Source: Bryobacteraceae bacterium | GTDB taxonomy: Bacteria > Acidobacteriota > Terriglobia > Bryobacterales > Bryobacteraceae | Reading direction: 5' to 3' | DNA: 64,000 bases | Assembly: GCA_026129905.1 (NCBI GenBank) | Contig: JAHCHE010000009.1 | Location: 186,001-250,000, forward strand | In this document: positions 17,137 to 27,640 of the stretch, piece by piece | Numbering within the stretch: position 1 is the stretch's first letter | Layout: the number at the start of each line of letters is the position of its first letter | Translations under genes and position numbers: made by a program | Notes under the pieces: model-generated | Databases searched by the model: none | Told to the model about the DNA's origin: nothing | What the model saw: only the letters and a program-made list of their open reading frames with translations

Positions 17137-18794
17137 TGCGAAAACCTTTGCGCGATCGGGAACCGCCGCCCGATGCCGAACGCCTTGCTCGTCACCTTCA
17201 ACCCCGGCGCCGCCTGCTGCCGCTTGTACTCGTTCTGGTCCACCTTGTTGATGATGTCCCGCACCAGGTCCAGCGGCAGCTCGAGCTGTTCCGCGATCTG
17301 GCGCGGCGGCAGGTAGTCCTCCACGTACAGCCTCAGGATGGGATCCAGGACGTGGTACTCCGGCAGCGAATCGGAGTCCTTCTGGTCCGGCCGCAGCTCC
17401 GCCGACGGCGGCTTGGTGAACACGCTTTCCGGAATCGCGTTGTTGTGCCGCTTGTTGGCAATCCTCGCCAGCTCGTATACCAGCGTCTTCGGAACGTCGC
17501 TGATCACCGCCAGCCCGCCGCACATGTCCCCGTAGAGCGTGCAATAGCCCACCGCCAGTTCGCTCTTGTTGCCCGTGGTGAGCACCATGGCCCCCCACTT
17601 GTTCGACAGCGACATCAGCGTCACGCCGCGCAGCCGCGCCTGGATGTTTTCTTCCGTCACATCGCGCGGCAGGTCGCCGAATACCGGATCCAGCGCCTTC
17701 AGCATCGCCTCATAGCCGCCTGTAATGTCGACGATCTCGAACCGGATCCCGAGCCGTTCCGCCATCGCCCGCGCGTCCGTCACGCTGCTGGGCGACGAGT
17801 AGGGTCCCGGCATGCCGACCCCCACCACGTTCTCCGGGCCGACCGCGTCCACCGCGATAGCGGCCGTCAGCGACGAATCGATTCCGCCGCTCAGTCCCAG
17901 CAGCACCTGGCGAAAGCCGCACTTGCGAATGTAATCGCGCGTGCCCAGCGCCAGTGCTTCGTACACCGATTCATTGGCATCCGAAAGATTCTCCCGCCGG
18001 TCGCCCTCCCCCGTCTCCGGGTTCACGAACACCAGGTCTTCCTGAAACGAGCAGGCCGAAGCGATCACCGCGCCCTCGGCGTTCATCGCGAAGCTGCTGC
18101 CGTCGAACACGAGCTGATCGTTGCCGCCCACCTGGTTCACGTAGATCAGCGGCAGCCGGTGATGCCGCGCCGTCGCCGCGAAGATTTCCCGCCGCAGCTC
18201 CCGCTTGCCGATATGAAAGGGAGACGCGTTGATCGTCACCAGCAGCTCGGCCCCGGCGCCCGCGAGTTCTTCCACCGGGTCCCGCTGGTACAGCCGCCGC
18301 TCCCAGAACTGCTTGTCGTTCCACGCGTCCTCGCACACCGTCAGCGCCACGGGCTTGCCGGGCAGCCGCAGCAGTTCCTGCTTCTCCGCGGGCAGGAAGT
18401 AGCGGCCTTCGTCGAAAACATCGTAGGTCGGCAGCAGCATCTTCGTCTGGCGAAACACTTCCTCGCCCCGATGCAGAACCACCGCCACGTTCGCGGCGCG
18501 CTTGCCGGCCGACAGGTCCGACGGCCTCACCGAACCGTAGATCAGCGTGATGTCGAGCGCCGCCGTCTCAGCGGCTAATCGCGCCTCTTCTTCGGAAATA
18601 TGTTCGTACAGGCTGGGCTTTTCCAGCAGGTCGCGCGGCGGGTACCCCGTCACCGCCAGTTCCGGAAATACCGCCGCCTTCGCGCCCCCTTCCAGCGCGC
18701 GCCGCGCCATGGCGATGATCAGATCGATATTTCCGGGCAAGTCGCCGACCGTGGTGTTGATTTGCGCAAGCGCGAAGCGCATCGGAAACTTCAT
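17133..18794 (-). CDS. nadE: glutamine-dependent NAD+ synthetase
   Basis: Cytoplasmic enzyme converting deamido-NAD to NAD+ with glutamine as nitrogen donor; 553 aa from the ATG at 18794. The N-terminal nitrilase-type amidase shows the Glu of FPELAVTGYPPRDLL, the Lys of FRQTKMLLPTYDVFDE and the Cys of ALTVCEDAW. The C-terminal synthetase has the P-loop LLGLSGGIDSSL and GNKSELAVGYCTLYGDM. The length fits the two-domain bacterial form. An in-frame ATG at 18782 (MRFALAQINTTVGD) aligns equally well with relatives. It is divergent from rnr and overlaps the downstream phosphoesterase start. Confidence 0.93.
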   Translation of the reverse strand: MKFPMRFALAQINTTVGDLPGNIDLIIAMARRALEGGAKAAVFPELAVTGYPPRDLLEKPSLYEHISEEEARLAAETAALDITLIYGSVRPSDLSAGKRAANVAVVLHRGEEVFRQTKMLLPTYDVFDEGRYFLPAEKQELLRLPGKPVALTVCEDAWNDKQFWERRLYQRDPVEELAGAGAELLVTINASPFHIGKRELRREIFAATARHHRLPLIYVNQVGGNDQLVFDGSSFAMNAEGAVIASACSFQEDLVFVNPETGEGDRRENLSDANESVYEALALGTRDYIRKCGFRQVLLGLSGGIDSSLTAAIAVDAVGPENVVGVGMPGPYSSPSSVTDARAMAERLGIRFEIVDITGGYEAMLKALDPVFGDLPRDVTEENIQARLRGVTLMSLSNKWGAMVLTTGNKSELAVGYCTLYGDMCGGLAVISDVPKTLVYELARIANKRHNNAIPESVFTKPPSAELRPDQKDSDSLPEYHVLDPILRLYVEDYLPPRQIAEQLELPLDLVRDIINKVDQNEYKRQQAAPGLKVTSKAFGIGRRFPIAQRFSQ

Positions 18795-18877
18795 TGTAGA
18801 CAACCGCCGGAGCGTTGCCCTGCCCGGCGGCACTATACTACGAGGGGGACCGGAGAGGTTTTACGTCGTAAACGGGG

Positions 18878-21004
18878 GTGGCAGTGCCGGACTTGTCCCA
18901 AAGTCGCGTATCGGGGCGCGTCGAACTTCATCGCGACGGCTACGCGTTCGTCATACCCAATCGCATTCTCGAAGGCGTCGAGGGCGACATCTACGTCCGG
19001 CCCGACGCCGTGCGCAACTCCATGCACGGCGACCACGTCTTGGCCCGCATCATTCGCCTCGATCGCGCCGGGCGCGCCGAAGGCGAAATCCTCAAGATTC
19101 TCGAGCGCGGCAACGTCACCGTAGTCGGCACGTTCCGCCGCCGCCGCAAGCGCAATTTCGTCGAGCCTCACGACCCGCGCCTCCAGCAGTGGATCGAGAT
19201 CCCTCCCGGCAAAGAGTTGCCCTCCGCGGATCTCTCGGAGGATCGCATCGGGGCTTCCGAGGTCGCTGTCGCCGGCGTCGATGATCTCGAAGGCATGGTG
19301 GTGAACGTCGAAATCATCGAGTTTCCCCAGCAGGACGAGAGCCCCGTGGGCCGCGTCATCGAAGTGCTCGGCAAGCCGGACGACTTCGGCGTGGACGTCG
19401 AGATCGTCATCCGCAAATACCACATCCCTCACCGCTTCCCGCCCGCCGTGCTGGAGCAGGCGCAGAACGTCCCGGCCGTCATCCACCAGGCAGACCTCGA
19501 AGGCCGCCGCGATTTCCGCGGCTTCGACGTCGTCACCATCGACGGCGAGACGGCGCGCGACTTCGACGACGCCGTCTGGGTCGACAAACTCCCGAACGGC
19601 CGCTACGCGCTCCACGTGCACATCGCCGACGTAAGTCATTACGTCCGACCCGGCTCCCCGATCGATGCCGAGGCCGCTCTCCGCGGAACCAGCGTCTATT
19701 TTCCGGACCGCGCCGTGCCGATGCTCCCGCTCGAGCTCTCCACCGAAATCTGCTCGCTCAAGCCGCGCGTCGACCGCCTGGCCATGTCGGCGCTGCTGGA
19801 GATCGACCATCGCGGCGAGACGGTCGCGCAGGAGTTCACCCGCTCCGTCATTCGCAGCGTCGAGCGGATGACCTACGCGAACCTCCACCTCGCGCTCGAC
19901 GGCGACGCCGGCCTCCGCGAACGCTACGCCTCCCTCATCGGCCGCTTCGAACTGATGCGCGAGCTGGCGCTGATTCTCAACCGCAGGCGCGCACGCCGCG
20001 GCTCCATCGACTTCGACCTCCCCGAGCCCCTCATCGAATTCGATGAATTCGGCGAGATGACCGGCATCGCCCGGGCCCCCCGCAACATCGCCCACCGCAT
20101 CATCGAGGAGTTCATGCTCGCGGCCAACGAAGCCGTGGCCTCGCACCTCGAGCATGTCTCCGACGACATGCTCTACCGCGTCCATGAGCCGCCCGATCCC
20201 AAGCGCGTCCTCGACTTCGAGGAGGTCGCCGCCGGCTTCGGCGCGTCGCTTGGCATTGGCGGCGCTCGCGCCCGCCGCTTCGCCCAGACGCAGCGGACCC
20301 GCGATGGCCGGAAGCTCCGCCGGGACGTCGTCCTCCCCGCCGAAGACATCAAGGTCACCTCGCGCCACTATCAGCGGCTGATCGCGAAATTCGAGGGCCG
20401 GCCGGAAGAACGCATCCTGAACTACCTCATGCTGCGCTCCCTCAAACAGGCGCGCTACGCCGCCGACAATGCCGGCCACTTCGCCCTCGCCGCGCCCAGC
20501 TACACGCACTTCACCTCGCCCATCCGCCGCTATCCGGACCTGGTGGTTCATCGCATCCTCGGCGGTTGGCTCGACCGCCGTCCCGACGGCCTCACGCCCG
20601 CCGGGCTTCAGAAAATCGCCGCCGAATCCTCCGACACCGAGCGCCGCGCCGCCGACGCCGAACGCGAACTTGTCGAATGGAAGAAGGTGAACTTCATGGC
20701 CGAGCGCGTGGGCGACGAATTCCCCGCCCTGATCGTCGGCACGATGAAGTTCGGCTTTTTCGTCGAGCTGGAAGAGCTGTTCGTCGAAGGCCTCGTCCCC
20801 GTCGACACCCTGCCGGGCGACCGTTACGGCTACGAGGAAACCACCCGCAAAATCGTCGGCGCCCGCACGCGCCGCCGGTTCTCCATCGGAGACCGCCTCA
20901 CCGTCCGGCTCGACCGCATCGACGCGCTGGAGCGCCGCCTCTACTTCTCCCTCGTCGAGCCCGCCGCCCGCCGCCGCGGCAATCGCCCGCCTACAGTTTC
21001 TTGA
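18878..21004 (+). CDS. rnr: ribonuclease R
   Basis: Processive 3'-5' exoribonuclease of the RNase II/RNB family acting on structured RNA in the cytoplasm; 708 aa, near the family's usual size. A short cold-shock-type OB region opens the protein (GRVELHRDGYAFVIP ... EGDIYVRPD). The RNB catalytic block has DVVTIDGETARDFDDAVWV with the clustered aspartates that bind metal, followed by HVHIADVSHYVRPGSP and YTHFTSPIRRYPDLVVHR. A C-terminal S1 domain contains MKFGFFVELEELFVEGLVP. GTG at 18878 is used; a second GTG at 18884 is equally possible. The 3' end overlaps the convergent DUF1080 gene by 14 bp. Confidence 0.93.
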   Translation: MAVPDLSQSRVSGRVELHRDGYAFVIPNRILEGVEGDIYVRPDAVRNSMHGDHVLARIIRLDRAGRAEGEILKILERGNVTVVGTFRRRRKRNFVEPHDPRLQQWIEIPPGKELPSADLSEDRIGASEVAVAGVDDLEGMVVNVEIIEFPQQDESPVGRVIEVLGKPDDFGVDVEIVIRKYHIPHRFPPAVLEQAQNVPAVIHQADLEGRRDFRGFDVVTIDGETARDFDDAVWVDKLPNGRYALHVHIADVSHYVRPGSPIDAEAALRGTSVYFPDRAVPMLPLELSTEICSLKPRVDRLAMSALLEIDHRGETVAQEFTRSVIRSVERMTYANLHLALDGDAGLRERYASLIGRFELMRELALILNRRRARRGSIDFDLPEPLIEFDEFGEMTGIARAPRNIAHRIIEEFMLAANEAVASHLEHVSDDMLYRVHEPPDPKRVLDFEEVAAGFGASLGIGGARARRFAQTQRTRDGRKLRRDVVLPAEDIKVTSRHYQRLIAKFEGRPEERILNYLMLRSLKQARYAADNAGHFALAAPSYTHFTSPIRRYPDLVVHRILGGWLDRRPDGLTPAGLQKIAAESSDTERRAADAERELVEWKKVNFMAERVGDEFPALIVGTMKFGFFVELEELFVEGLVPVDTLPGDRYGYEETTRKIVGARTRRRFSIGDRLTVRLDRIDALERRLYFSLVEPAARRRGNRPPTVS

Positions 21005-21722
21005 ACCGGATGTTCCGGAACTCGATCTTCATCGGCGGCCCCACGTGTACCTGCAGCCCGAGCAGCCCCTCCATCTTGCGATTCGCGCCGTCGTCGTCGA
21101 TCACGATGCTCATCGTCTGCCCGTTCAGAATGTGTATCAGCGTGTTGCCCCGCACGATCAGGTGGCACTCGTTCCAGTCCCCCTGCTTGATGAACGACTT
21201 GAGCCGATCGTTGTCTCCCAGCGACGCGATCACCCGCGGCTTCTTGCCCGCCTCGATGCGCGTCATCTGTCCCCGCAGCGCCAGAAACGTCCTCCCGCGT
21301 TCTTCGTAATTCTGGCCCGTCCACTGATCTTTCGAGTCGATATCGGCCTGGTAGCCGCGCAGCGCCAGCGGGACGCCCGGAACCTCGTCGCTGCGGTAGT
21401 TGATCCCGCTGTTGCCCTCGGCCGACATGCGGTACTCGAGCTTCAATTCGAAATCCCGCGTCACCCCGCCCCGCCAGATAAGGAACGAATTCTGCTTCAG
21501 CAGCGTCGCGGGCGTGATCTCGCCGATCAGCGTTCCGCCCTCGGCCCGCCACAACCTCGCATCGCCCTCCCAGCCGTTCAGGCTCTTGCCGTCGAAAATC
21601 GGCTGAAAGCCCGCCTCATCGCCGCCTATAGGTTCGGGAAACGCCGCCTGGCAGAACCCCGGCGCCGCCGTCATCCCGGCGAAAACGACAGTCAGAATCA
21701 GCATCCGGTACGGAGTAGTCAT
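20991..21722 (-). CDS. exported DUF1080 protein (3-keto-glycoside hydrolase-like)
   Basis: Exported 243-aa protein of the DUF1080 (3-keto-disaccharide hydrolase) family, a jelly-roll fold related to LamG/GH16. The signal sequence is [20 protein letters not shown]. The family signature begins [16 protein letters not shown] and continues [55 protein letters not shown] and ends [16 protein letters not shown]. The ATG at 21722 is chosen because the longer frame adds residues before the signal peptide. It stands alone downstream of a hairpin cluster. Sugar-derivative breakdown is inferred from the family. Confidence 0.87.
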   Translation of the reverse strand: MTTPYRMLILTVVFAGMTAAPGFCQAAFPEPIGGDEAGFQPIFDGKSLNGWEGDARLWRAEGGTLIGEITPATLLKQNSFLIWRGGVTRDFELKLEYRMSAEGNSGINYRSDEVPGVPLALRGYQADIDSKDQWTGQNYEERGRTFLALRGQMTRIEAGKKPRVIASLGDNDRLKSFIKQGDWNECHLIVRGNTLIHILNGQTMSIVIDDDGANRKMEGLLGLQVHVGPPMKIEFRNIRFKKL

Positions 21723-21779
21723 GGCTTGGTCCAGAATATCGCGATTCCGCTGCGGATACACCCGCCCGGTCCCTGGAGC

Positions 21780-21866
21780 GTGGCGCACGCACTCGTGCGT
21801 GCCGAGCCGAGACTCATCTCGGCTCTTGTCCGTCCGTACCCCAAGCGTCGGCGCGAGTGCCGACGC
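21780..21866. repeat. three consecutive loop-conserved hairpins
   Basis: A GTGGCGC lead followed by arms GCACGC/GCGTGC around ACTCGT (21785-21802), arms AGCCGAG/CTCGGCT around ACTCAT (21805-21824) and, 20 bases on, arms GCGTCGGC/GCCGACGC around GCGAGT (21845-21866). All three stems pair perfectly, yet none shares its arm sequence with the copies at 788, 906 or 7813; only the loops and the lead are constant. Confidence 0.8.
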
Positions 21867-21993
21867 GGCATAGCGAAACCTGGCATACTTGCGCCCTCTT
21901 CACAGGCGTGCCCAGCCGTCACAGGTCACAGGGGAGCACGCCTCTTGGTTTCAATGAGATCCGCGTTGGCCCTCCGCGTGCCCTCCATCCGGC

Positions 21994-23232
21994 ATGAACC
22001 GGTTTCCGCTGTTGCTCCTGTTGTTTGCCGGCGCAGCCTGGAACCAGGAGCCCGTCCCGGACGTCAATGTCAATTCGCGGTACGTCATCGAGGCGGTGGA
22101 CGTAAGCGAGAAGTACGCGGCGAAGCTCAGCCCCCGCCTCCGCGACGAGTTGCGCCGGATGGTCGGCGAGAAGTTCGACCAGGAGTCGGTGGACCGCCTC
22201 GGCCGTAGAATCCGCAAGGAGTTGGTCGGCTACGATGTCGCCCAGAAAGTCATCCGCGGCGCCAAGCCCGAGCACGTGCGCGTCGTCTTCGAGATCGTCC
22301 GCAAGAAACTCGATCAGGATGTCGTCTTGCCCCGCCTCGTCTATCACTCCCGCCTCAACTGGAGCTTCGGCGCCGACATGCACCTGCGCGCGGACGGACA
22401 CAAAGTGAGCTTCGGCATCGTCACCGACAACGACGAACTGATGGAACGCTATTCCGGCATCCGCGGCGGCTACGCGCGGGAGACTCGCAAGGTCCGGGCC
22501 GGCGTTACCGTGGCCAGCTACCGCGCGCAGTGGAACCCCGCTATCCTCGCCGCCGCGCCCGACCCTTCAGGAATCTATCGCGAGCGGATGTACGTCGAGC
22601 CCGTGCTCTCCGTTCAACCCGTCGACGCCGTCACGATGAGTTTCGGCGTCAGCGTCCAGCGGCTTGAAATGCAGTTTCCGGCCGCGCGCCACGAACTCTC
22701 CAACGCTTTGATAACGGCATTGCGACTCCACAGGCGCTGGGAGAATTCCGTCCTCGGCGATTACGGCGCCGAGGGAGGCTACAGCCTGCGCGCGGCCACC
22801 AGGTCTCTCGACAGCGACTTCGTCTACGCCCGCCACAAGTTTGACGGGCGTTGGTGGATGCGCCGCGATAAAGACGTCGTCGTGGCTTCGTTCACCGGTG
22901 GCGCGATTACGGGGCGCGCGCCGCTGTTCGAGCGGTTCGCTCTCGGCAACAGTTCCACCCTGCGGGGCTACAGCAAGTACGACGTCGCCCCGCTCGGCGG
23001 CAATCGCGCCGCGCATGGGTCGCTCGATTATTCGCACCGTTTTGTCCGGCTTGTCTATGACGTCGGATCGATCTGGGACGACGGAACCGCGCCGCGCGTG
23101 CGGCAATCGGTCGCTGTCGGATTCACCGCCAATCCCGGCGAGGTGGTGCGCGACAGCGTCTCGTTTCTCGTGGGTTTCCCGCTCAAAAGGGGCCGGGTGG
23201 AGCCGATGTTTATCCTGGGCTTGAATTTCTGA
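21994..23232 (+). CDS. Omp85/BamA-like outer-membrane protein
   Basis: Probable outer-membrane barrel of 412 aa. A signal peptide (MNRFPLLLLLFAGAAWNQ) precedes a short POTRA-like region (residues 25-105: SRYVIEAVDVSEKYAAKLS, RLGRRIRKELVGYDV, KPEHVRVVFEIVRK). The barrel that follows includes LGNSSTLRGYSKYD, matching the Omp85 loop motif with RGY, and ends RVEPMFILGLNF. It is much smaller than BamA, with one POTRA at most, so it resembles patatin-associated or TamA-like short members. It opens an apparent operon with DUF4390 and NtrY/NtrX-type genes, ten bases before the next start. Confidence 0.7.
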   Translation: MNRFPLLLLLFAGAAWNQEPVPDVNVNSRYVIEAVDVSEKYAAKLSPRLRDELRRMVGEKFDQESVDRLGRRIRKELVGYDVAQKVIRGAKPEHVRVVFEIVRKKLDQDVVLPRLVYHSRLNWSFGADMHLRADGHKVSFGIVTDNDELMERYSGIRGGYARETRKVRAGVTVASYRAQWNPAILAAAPDPSGIYRERMYVEPVLSVQPVDAVTMSFGVSVQRLEMQFPAARHELSNALITALRLHRRWENSVLGDYGAEGGYSLRAATRSLDSDFVYARHKFDGRWWMRRDKDVVVASFTGGAITGRAPLFERFALGNSSTLRGYSKYDVAPLGGNRAAHGSLDYSHRFVRLVYDVGSIWDDGTAPRVRQSVAVGFTANPGEVVRDSVSFLVGFPLKRGRVEPMFILGLNF

Positions 23233-23241
23233 GAGGATCTG

Positions 23242-23838
23242 GTGCCAAGACGCGCGCGTTGGCGGTTGCTGACCCTGCTCGCCCTCGCCCTCTCGATGGC
23301 CGCGCCCGCCCAGCGCCCCGACATAAGCTGGGACGGCAGCCGGCTCCGCGTCGCCCCCTCGGAAATGCGCATCTTTTCCGGCCGCGTCCTCGAGCGCCTC
23401 CGCAATGGCGCGGCCGTGGCGCTCAATTTCCAGTTGACCGCATCGGCCGGCGCCCGCGTGCTGCGCCGCGCCGTCGAGCGCTTCATCGTCAGCTACGACC
23501 TCTGGGAGGAAAGGTTCTCCGTAACCCGGACCACCGGCGCCCGCCAGTCCGTCTCCCACCTCACCCAGTCCCAGGCCGAAGCCTGGTGCTTCGAACAGAT
23601 CTCCCTCTCCACCGACGCGCTCGACCCCGGCCGCCCCATCACCCTGCGCCTGGAAGTCCGGGCCGAAGAACCCAAAAACGCCCGCCCCGCCGAAGGCGAC
23701 TCCGGCCTCAGCCTCACCGCCCTCATCGAGGTCTTTTCCCGCCCCGCCCGCGGCCACGAGCAGAGCTGGAGCTTCGAGCGCGGCCCGTTCCGCCTGAGCG
23801 AAGTGAGTCAGAATGGGAAGAGTCAGGGCGGCAAATGA
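23242..23838 (+). CDS. DUF4390 exported protein
   Basis: A 198-aa exported protein of the DUF4390 family, whose members usually sit directly before an NtrY-type kinase gene, exactly as here. A signal sequence (LLTLLALALSMAAPAQ) is followed by beta-strand-rich segments: LNFQLTASAGARVLRRAVERF, VSYDLWEERFSVTRT and SLSTDALDPGRPITLRLEVR. The start is GTG at 23242, with GAGAGGATC upstream. The stop overlaps the kinase ATG (ATGA). Biochemical function is unknown; a role linked to envelope sensing is suggested by the neighbours. Confidence 0.8.
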   Translation: MPRRARWRLLTLLALALSMAAPAQRPDISWDGSRLRVAPSEMRIFSGRVLERLRNGAAVALNFQLTASAGARVLRRAVERFIVSYDLWEERFSVTRTTGARQSVSHLTQSQAEAWCFEQISLSTDALDPGRPITLRLEVRAEEPKNARPAEGDSGLSLTALIEVFSRPARGHEQSWSFERGPFRLSEVSQNGKSQGGK

Positions 23839-25246
23839 AGCGCCTCCGCAACAGGCTGGTGCTCGCGTTCATCGCCACCACCGCCATTCCGCTGGCCGCC
23901 ACGCTCTGGATCACCCTCTCCCTCGTCGAGCGCAGTCTCAGCCTCGATACCGCCCGCGAAGTGGACGAGCTCAGCCGCTCGTTGGAGCGCGCCGCCCGCG
24001 AATTTTACCAACTCTCGCGCGAGCAGCTACGCGCCGACGCCCAGTCCGGACGCCTCCAGCCCCGCGTCTGGTCCGCGGCGGATCGCGCCTCCTGGCCCGA
24101 GCCGGTGAAGGAGTTCCACGCCGGCGGCGAAGCCGAGCGCTTCCACCTCGCCGGCGCTAGTGGCAACCGCCTCGAGTACTTCACCCGCCGCGGCCCCGAC
24201 GCCCTCGTCTACGTCCGTCCGCTCGGCGCCGTTTCCATGCACGCCATCTCCCGGCAGTATGCCGAGGCCCGCGAACTGGTCGAGACCCGCCGCGGACGGG
24301 ACGTCCGGCGCGGCTTCCTCTACACGTTCCTCCTGCTGGCCGCCGCCGTCGGCGTGGTGACGGTGGTGATCGTGCTCTTCACCGCGCACCGCATCGGCAA
24401 GCCCATTCAGCAGCTCACCGGCGCCCTCACCCGGCTGAGCGCCGGCGACCTCTCGGTCCGCGTCCAGCCGCGCCGCCGCGACGAAATCGGCCTCGCACTC
24501 GAAGCGTTCAACCACATGGCCGGCGAGCTGCAACAGAATCGCGAGCGCCTCGTCTTCCTCACCCGCCTCGCCGGCTGGCAGGCCCTCGGCCGCAAAATGG
24601 CCCACGAACTCAAGAACTCGCTCACCCCCATCCGCCTCACCGCCGAGGAAATCGTCGCGCGCCAGGCCGCCGGCGGCGAGCCGTTCCTCGAACAGGCCGC
24701 CCAGATCATCGTCGACGAGGTGAACCGCCTCGAACGCCGCGTCCGCGCCTTCTCCGAACTCGCCGCCGAGCCCCCCGTCAACCTCGGCGACGTCGATCTC
24801 AACTCCCTCGTCGAGGAGCGCGTCGCCTTCCTGAAAACCGCCCACCCCGAGCTGACCTACGAAGTCACCCTCCACTCCGGAGAACCCGCGGCCCGCGCGG
24901 ACATCGACCTGCTCCGCGGCGTCCTCACCAACCTCCTCGAGAACGCCGCCGACGCCGCCGGCCCCGGCGGACTCGTCCTCGTCAAAACCGACGCCGCCGG
25001 CGCCCGGACCTCGATCGAAGTCCACGACTCCGGTCCCGGTCTCAGCGGCAGCGCCCGCGCCGCCCTCTTCGAGCCCACCATCAGCTTCAAGAAGAAGGGC
25101 ATGGGCCTCGGCCTCTCCATCGCGCGCAAAAGCGCCCTGCTCTGCGGCGGCGACATCGAATTGGTGAAAGGAGAACTGGGCGGCGCGGCCTTTCGCGTCA
25201 TGCTCCCGGCGGCGGCAGCCCCGGCCCTCGCGCCCCCCGCTCACGC

Positions 25247-25268
<22 letters not shown>
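23835..25268 (+). CDS. NtrY-like sensor histidine kinase
   Basis: Inner-membrane sensor kinase of 477 aa. Transmembrane segments lie at about 9-30 (LVLAFIATTAIPLAATLWITL) and 158-180 (FLYTFLLLAAAVGVVTVVIV) with a periplasmic loop between them. A HAMP domain follows (HRIGKPIQQLTGALTRLSAGDL). The H-box is KMAHELKNSLTPIRLTAEE, and the ATPase region carries LTNLLENAADAA (N box), DSGPGLS and KKKGMGLGLSIARK. The start ATG overlaps the DUF4390 stop. The downstream NtrC-family regulator overlaps by 22 bp and is the likely partner. Confidence 0.88.
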
Positions 25269-26584
<1,316 letters not shown>

Positions 26585-26641
26585 TACTACTGTCTTAAAA
26601 AATACAATTCTGGTGTGGAATGATTTTGTGGGATCACGCCG

Positions 26642-26719
26642 ATGGCCGCGCGCTTAGCGCCGGACAATGTGCGTCGCCTGCACCAGTCGCTGCACCACTT
26701 GGTAGCGGATGCTGCGGCA
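26642..26719 (+). pseudogene. short remnant of an IS701-type transposase
   Basis: Twenty-five codons reading MAARLAPDNVRRLHQSLHHL and then VADAA match the N-terminal region of IS701-family transposases as I know it. Coding similarity stops at about 26719. No inverted repeats or remaining DDE motifs are present, so this is a scar of a lost element. Confidence 0.55.
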
Positions 26720-27060
26720 ACCGATACGAAACGCTCCTACACGGTGCGGACTTCAACCCGAGAGAATATACCTCGTCGCAAGGGAAGGACACCTACGGTC
26801 TGAGGTGAAACCTCGTTAGTGGCAGAGCCTGGGGCAGAGCCCCCGCCGCAGAAACCCTGTCGGATCTTTCCCCATCCGCCTGTTGTTGCTTGGGTCGTCG
26901 CCCCCTGCTTTAAGCGCTCCGTCACCTACAGATTCTGCGACAGAGCCATTTCTCACGGAGGTTTAGCAGGTAGCCGGGGCGGATGAGGGACCGTTTCCTC
27001 GGTCCCGCAGATGTCGACACGCCATTTTCTGCATGTCATATCCAATCCCTCCGCCCTTCC
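26720..27060. other. gene-free stretch between regulator and repeat-protein locus
   Basis: No supported gene. A 7-bp hairpin GGGACCG/CGGTCCC with loop TTTCCT near 26988-27007 lies about 55 bases beyond the 3' end of the minus-strand repeat-protein gene and could help terminate it, but no U run follows. Confidence 0.35.
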
Positions 27061-27640
27061 CTACGGCGCCGCCGTCACCACGACGTCGTCGAAGTCCGAG
27101 CCGGTGTTGCACCAGGTGTACAGCGCGATGCGGCCGTTGGCGTGGCTCGCGTCGTTCACCGTGAACAGCGGCTGGCCGTTAAAGGTGATCCGCACCTGCC
27201 CGTTGGCCATCGTCGCTTCCACCGCGTACCACTGATTCTGCGCGTAGGCGAAGGCGTCTTCGGCCAGCTTGGTCCACGCCCCGTTCACCACCTTCACCAA
27301 CCGCCGGTAGTTCCGCGAGGTGTCCATCGAGAAGCGGTAGTAGTTGTTGGCGTCCTTGTAGCCGAACATCAGCCCGATGGCGTCGTTGTCGGCCGAGCGC
27401 ATCTTGGCGCTGAAGACGTAGTTGGTCCAGGCGCTCTGCCCGGCGTAGGCGAAGGTCCCCGGCAGCGGCAGCCCGGTCCCGCTGTAGATGTTGCTGGTCT
27501 GATGCAGCATGCCGTTGCTGACGCTCCATTTCGACGGCTTGTCGGTGGTCCCCTGGTCCACTACCGTCCAGTTGGCCATCGAGCCGGAGGTGAATTCGTC
27601 GCGGAAGATCTCGCCGCCGCCGCCCGAGCCCGCCGCCGTC
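27061..27640 (-). repeat. LamG-module 3' end duplicated between the two repeat genes
   Basis: The last 580 bp or so closely match 30631-31200, the end of the neighbouring giant gene, by eye roughly 95% identical including synonymous positions, and both end FDDVVVTAAP. A recent copy or gene conversion is implied. Confidence 0.8.
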
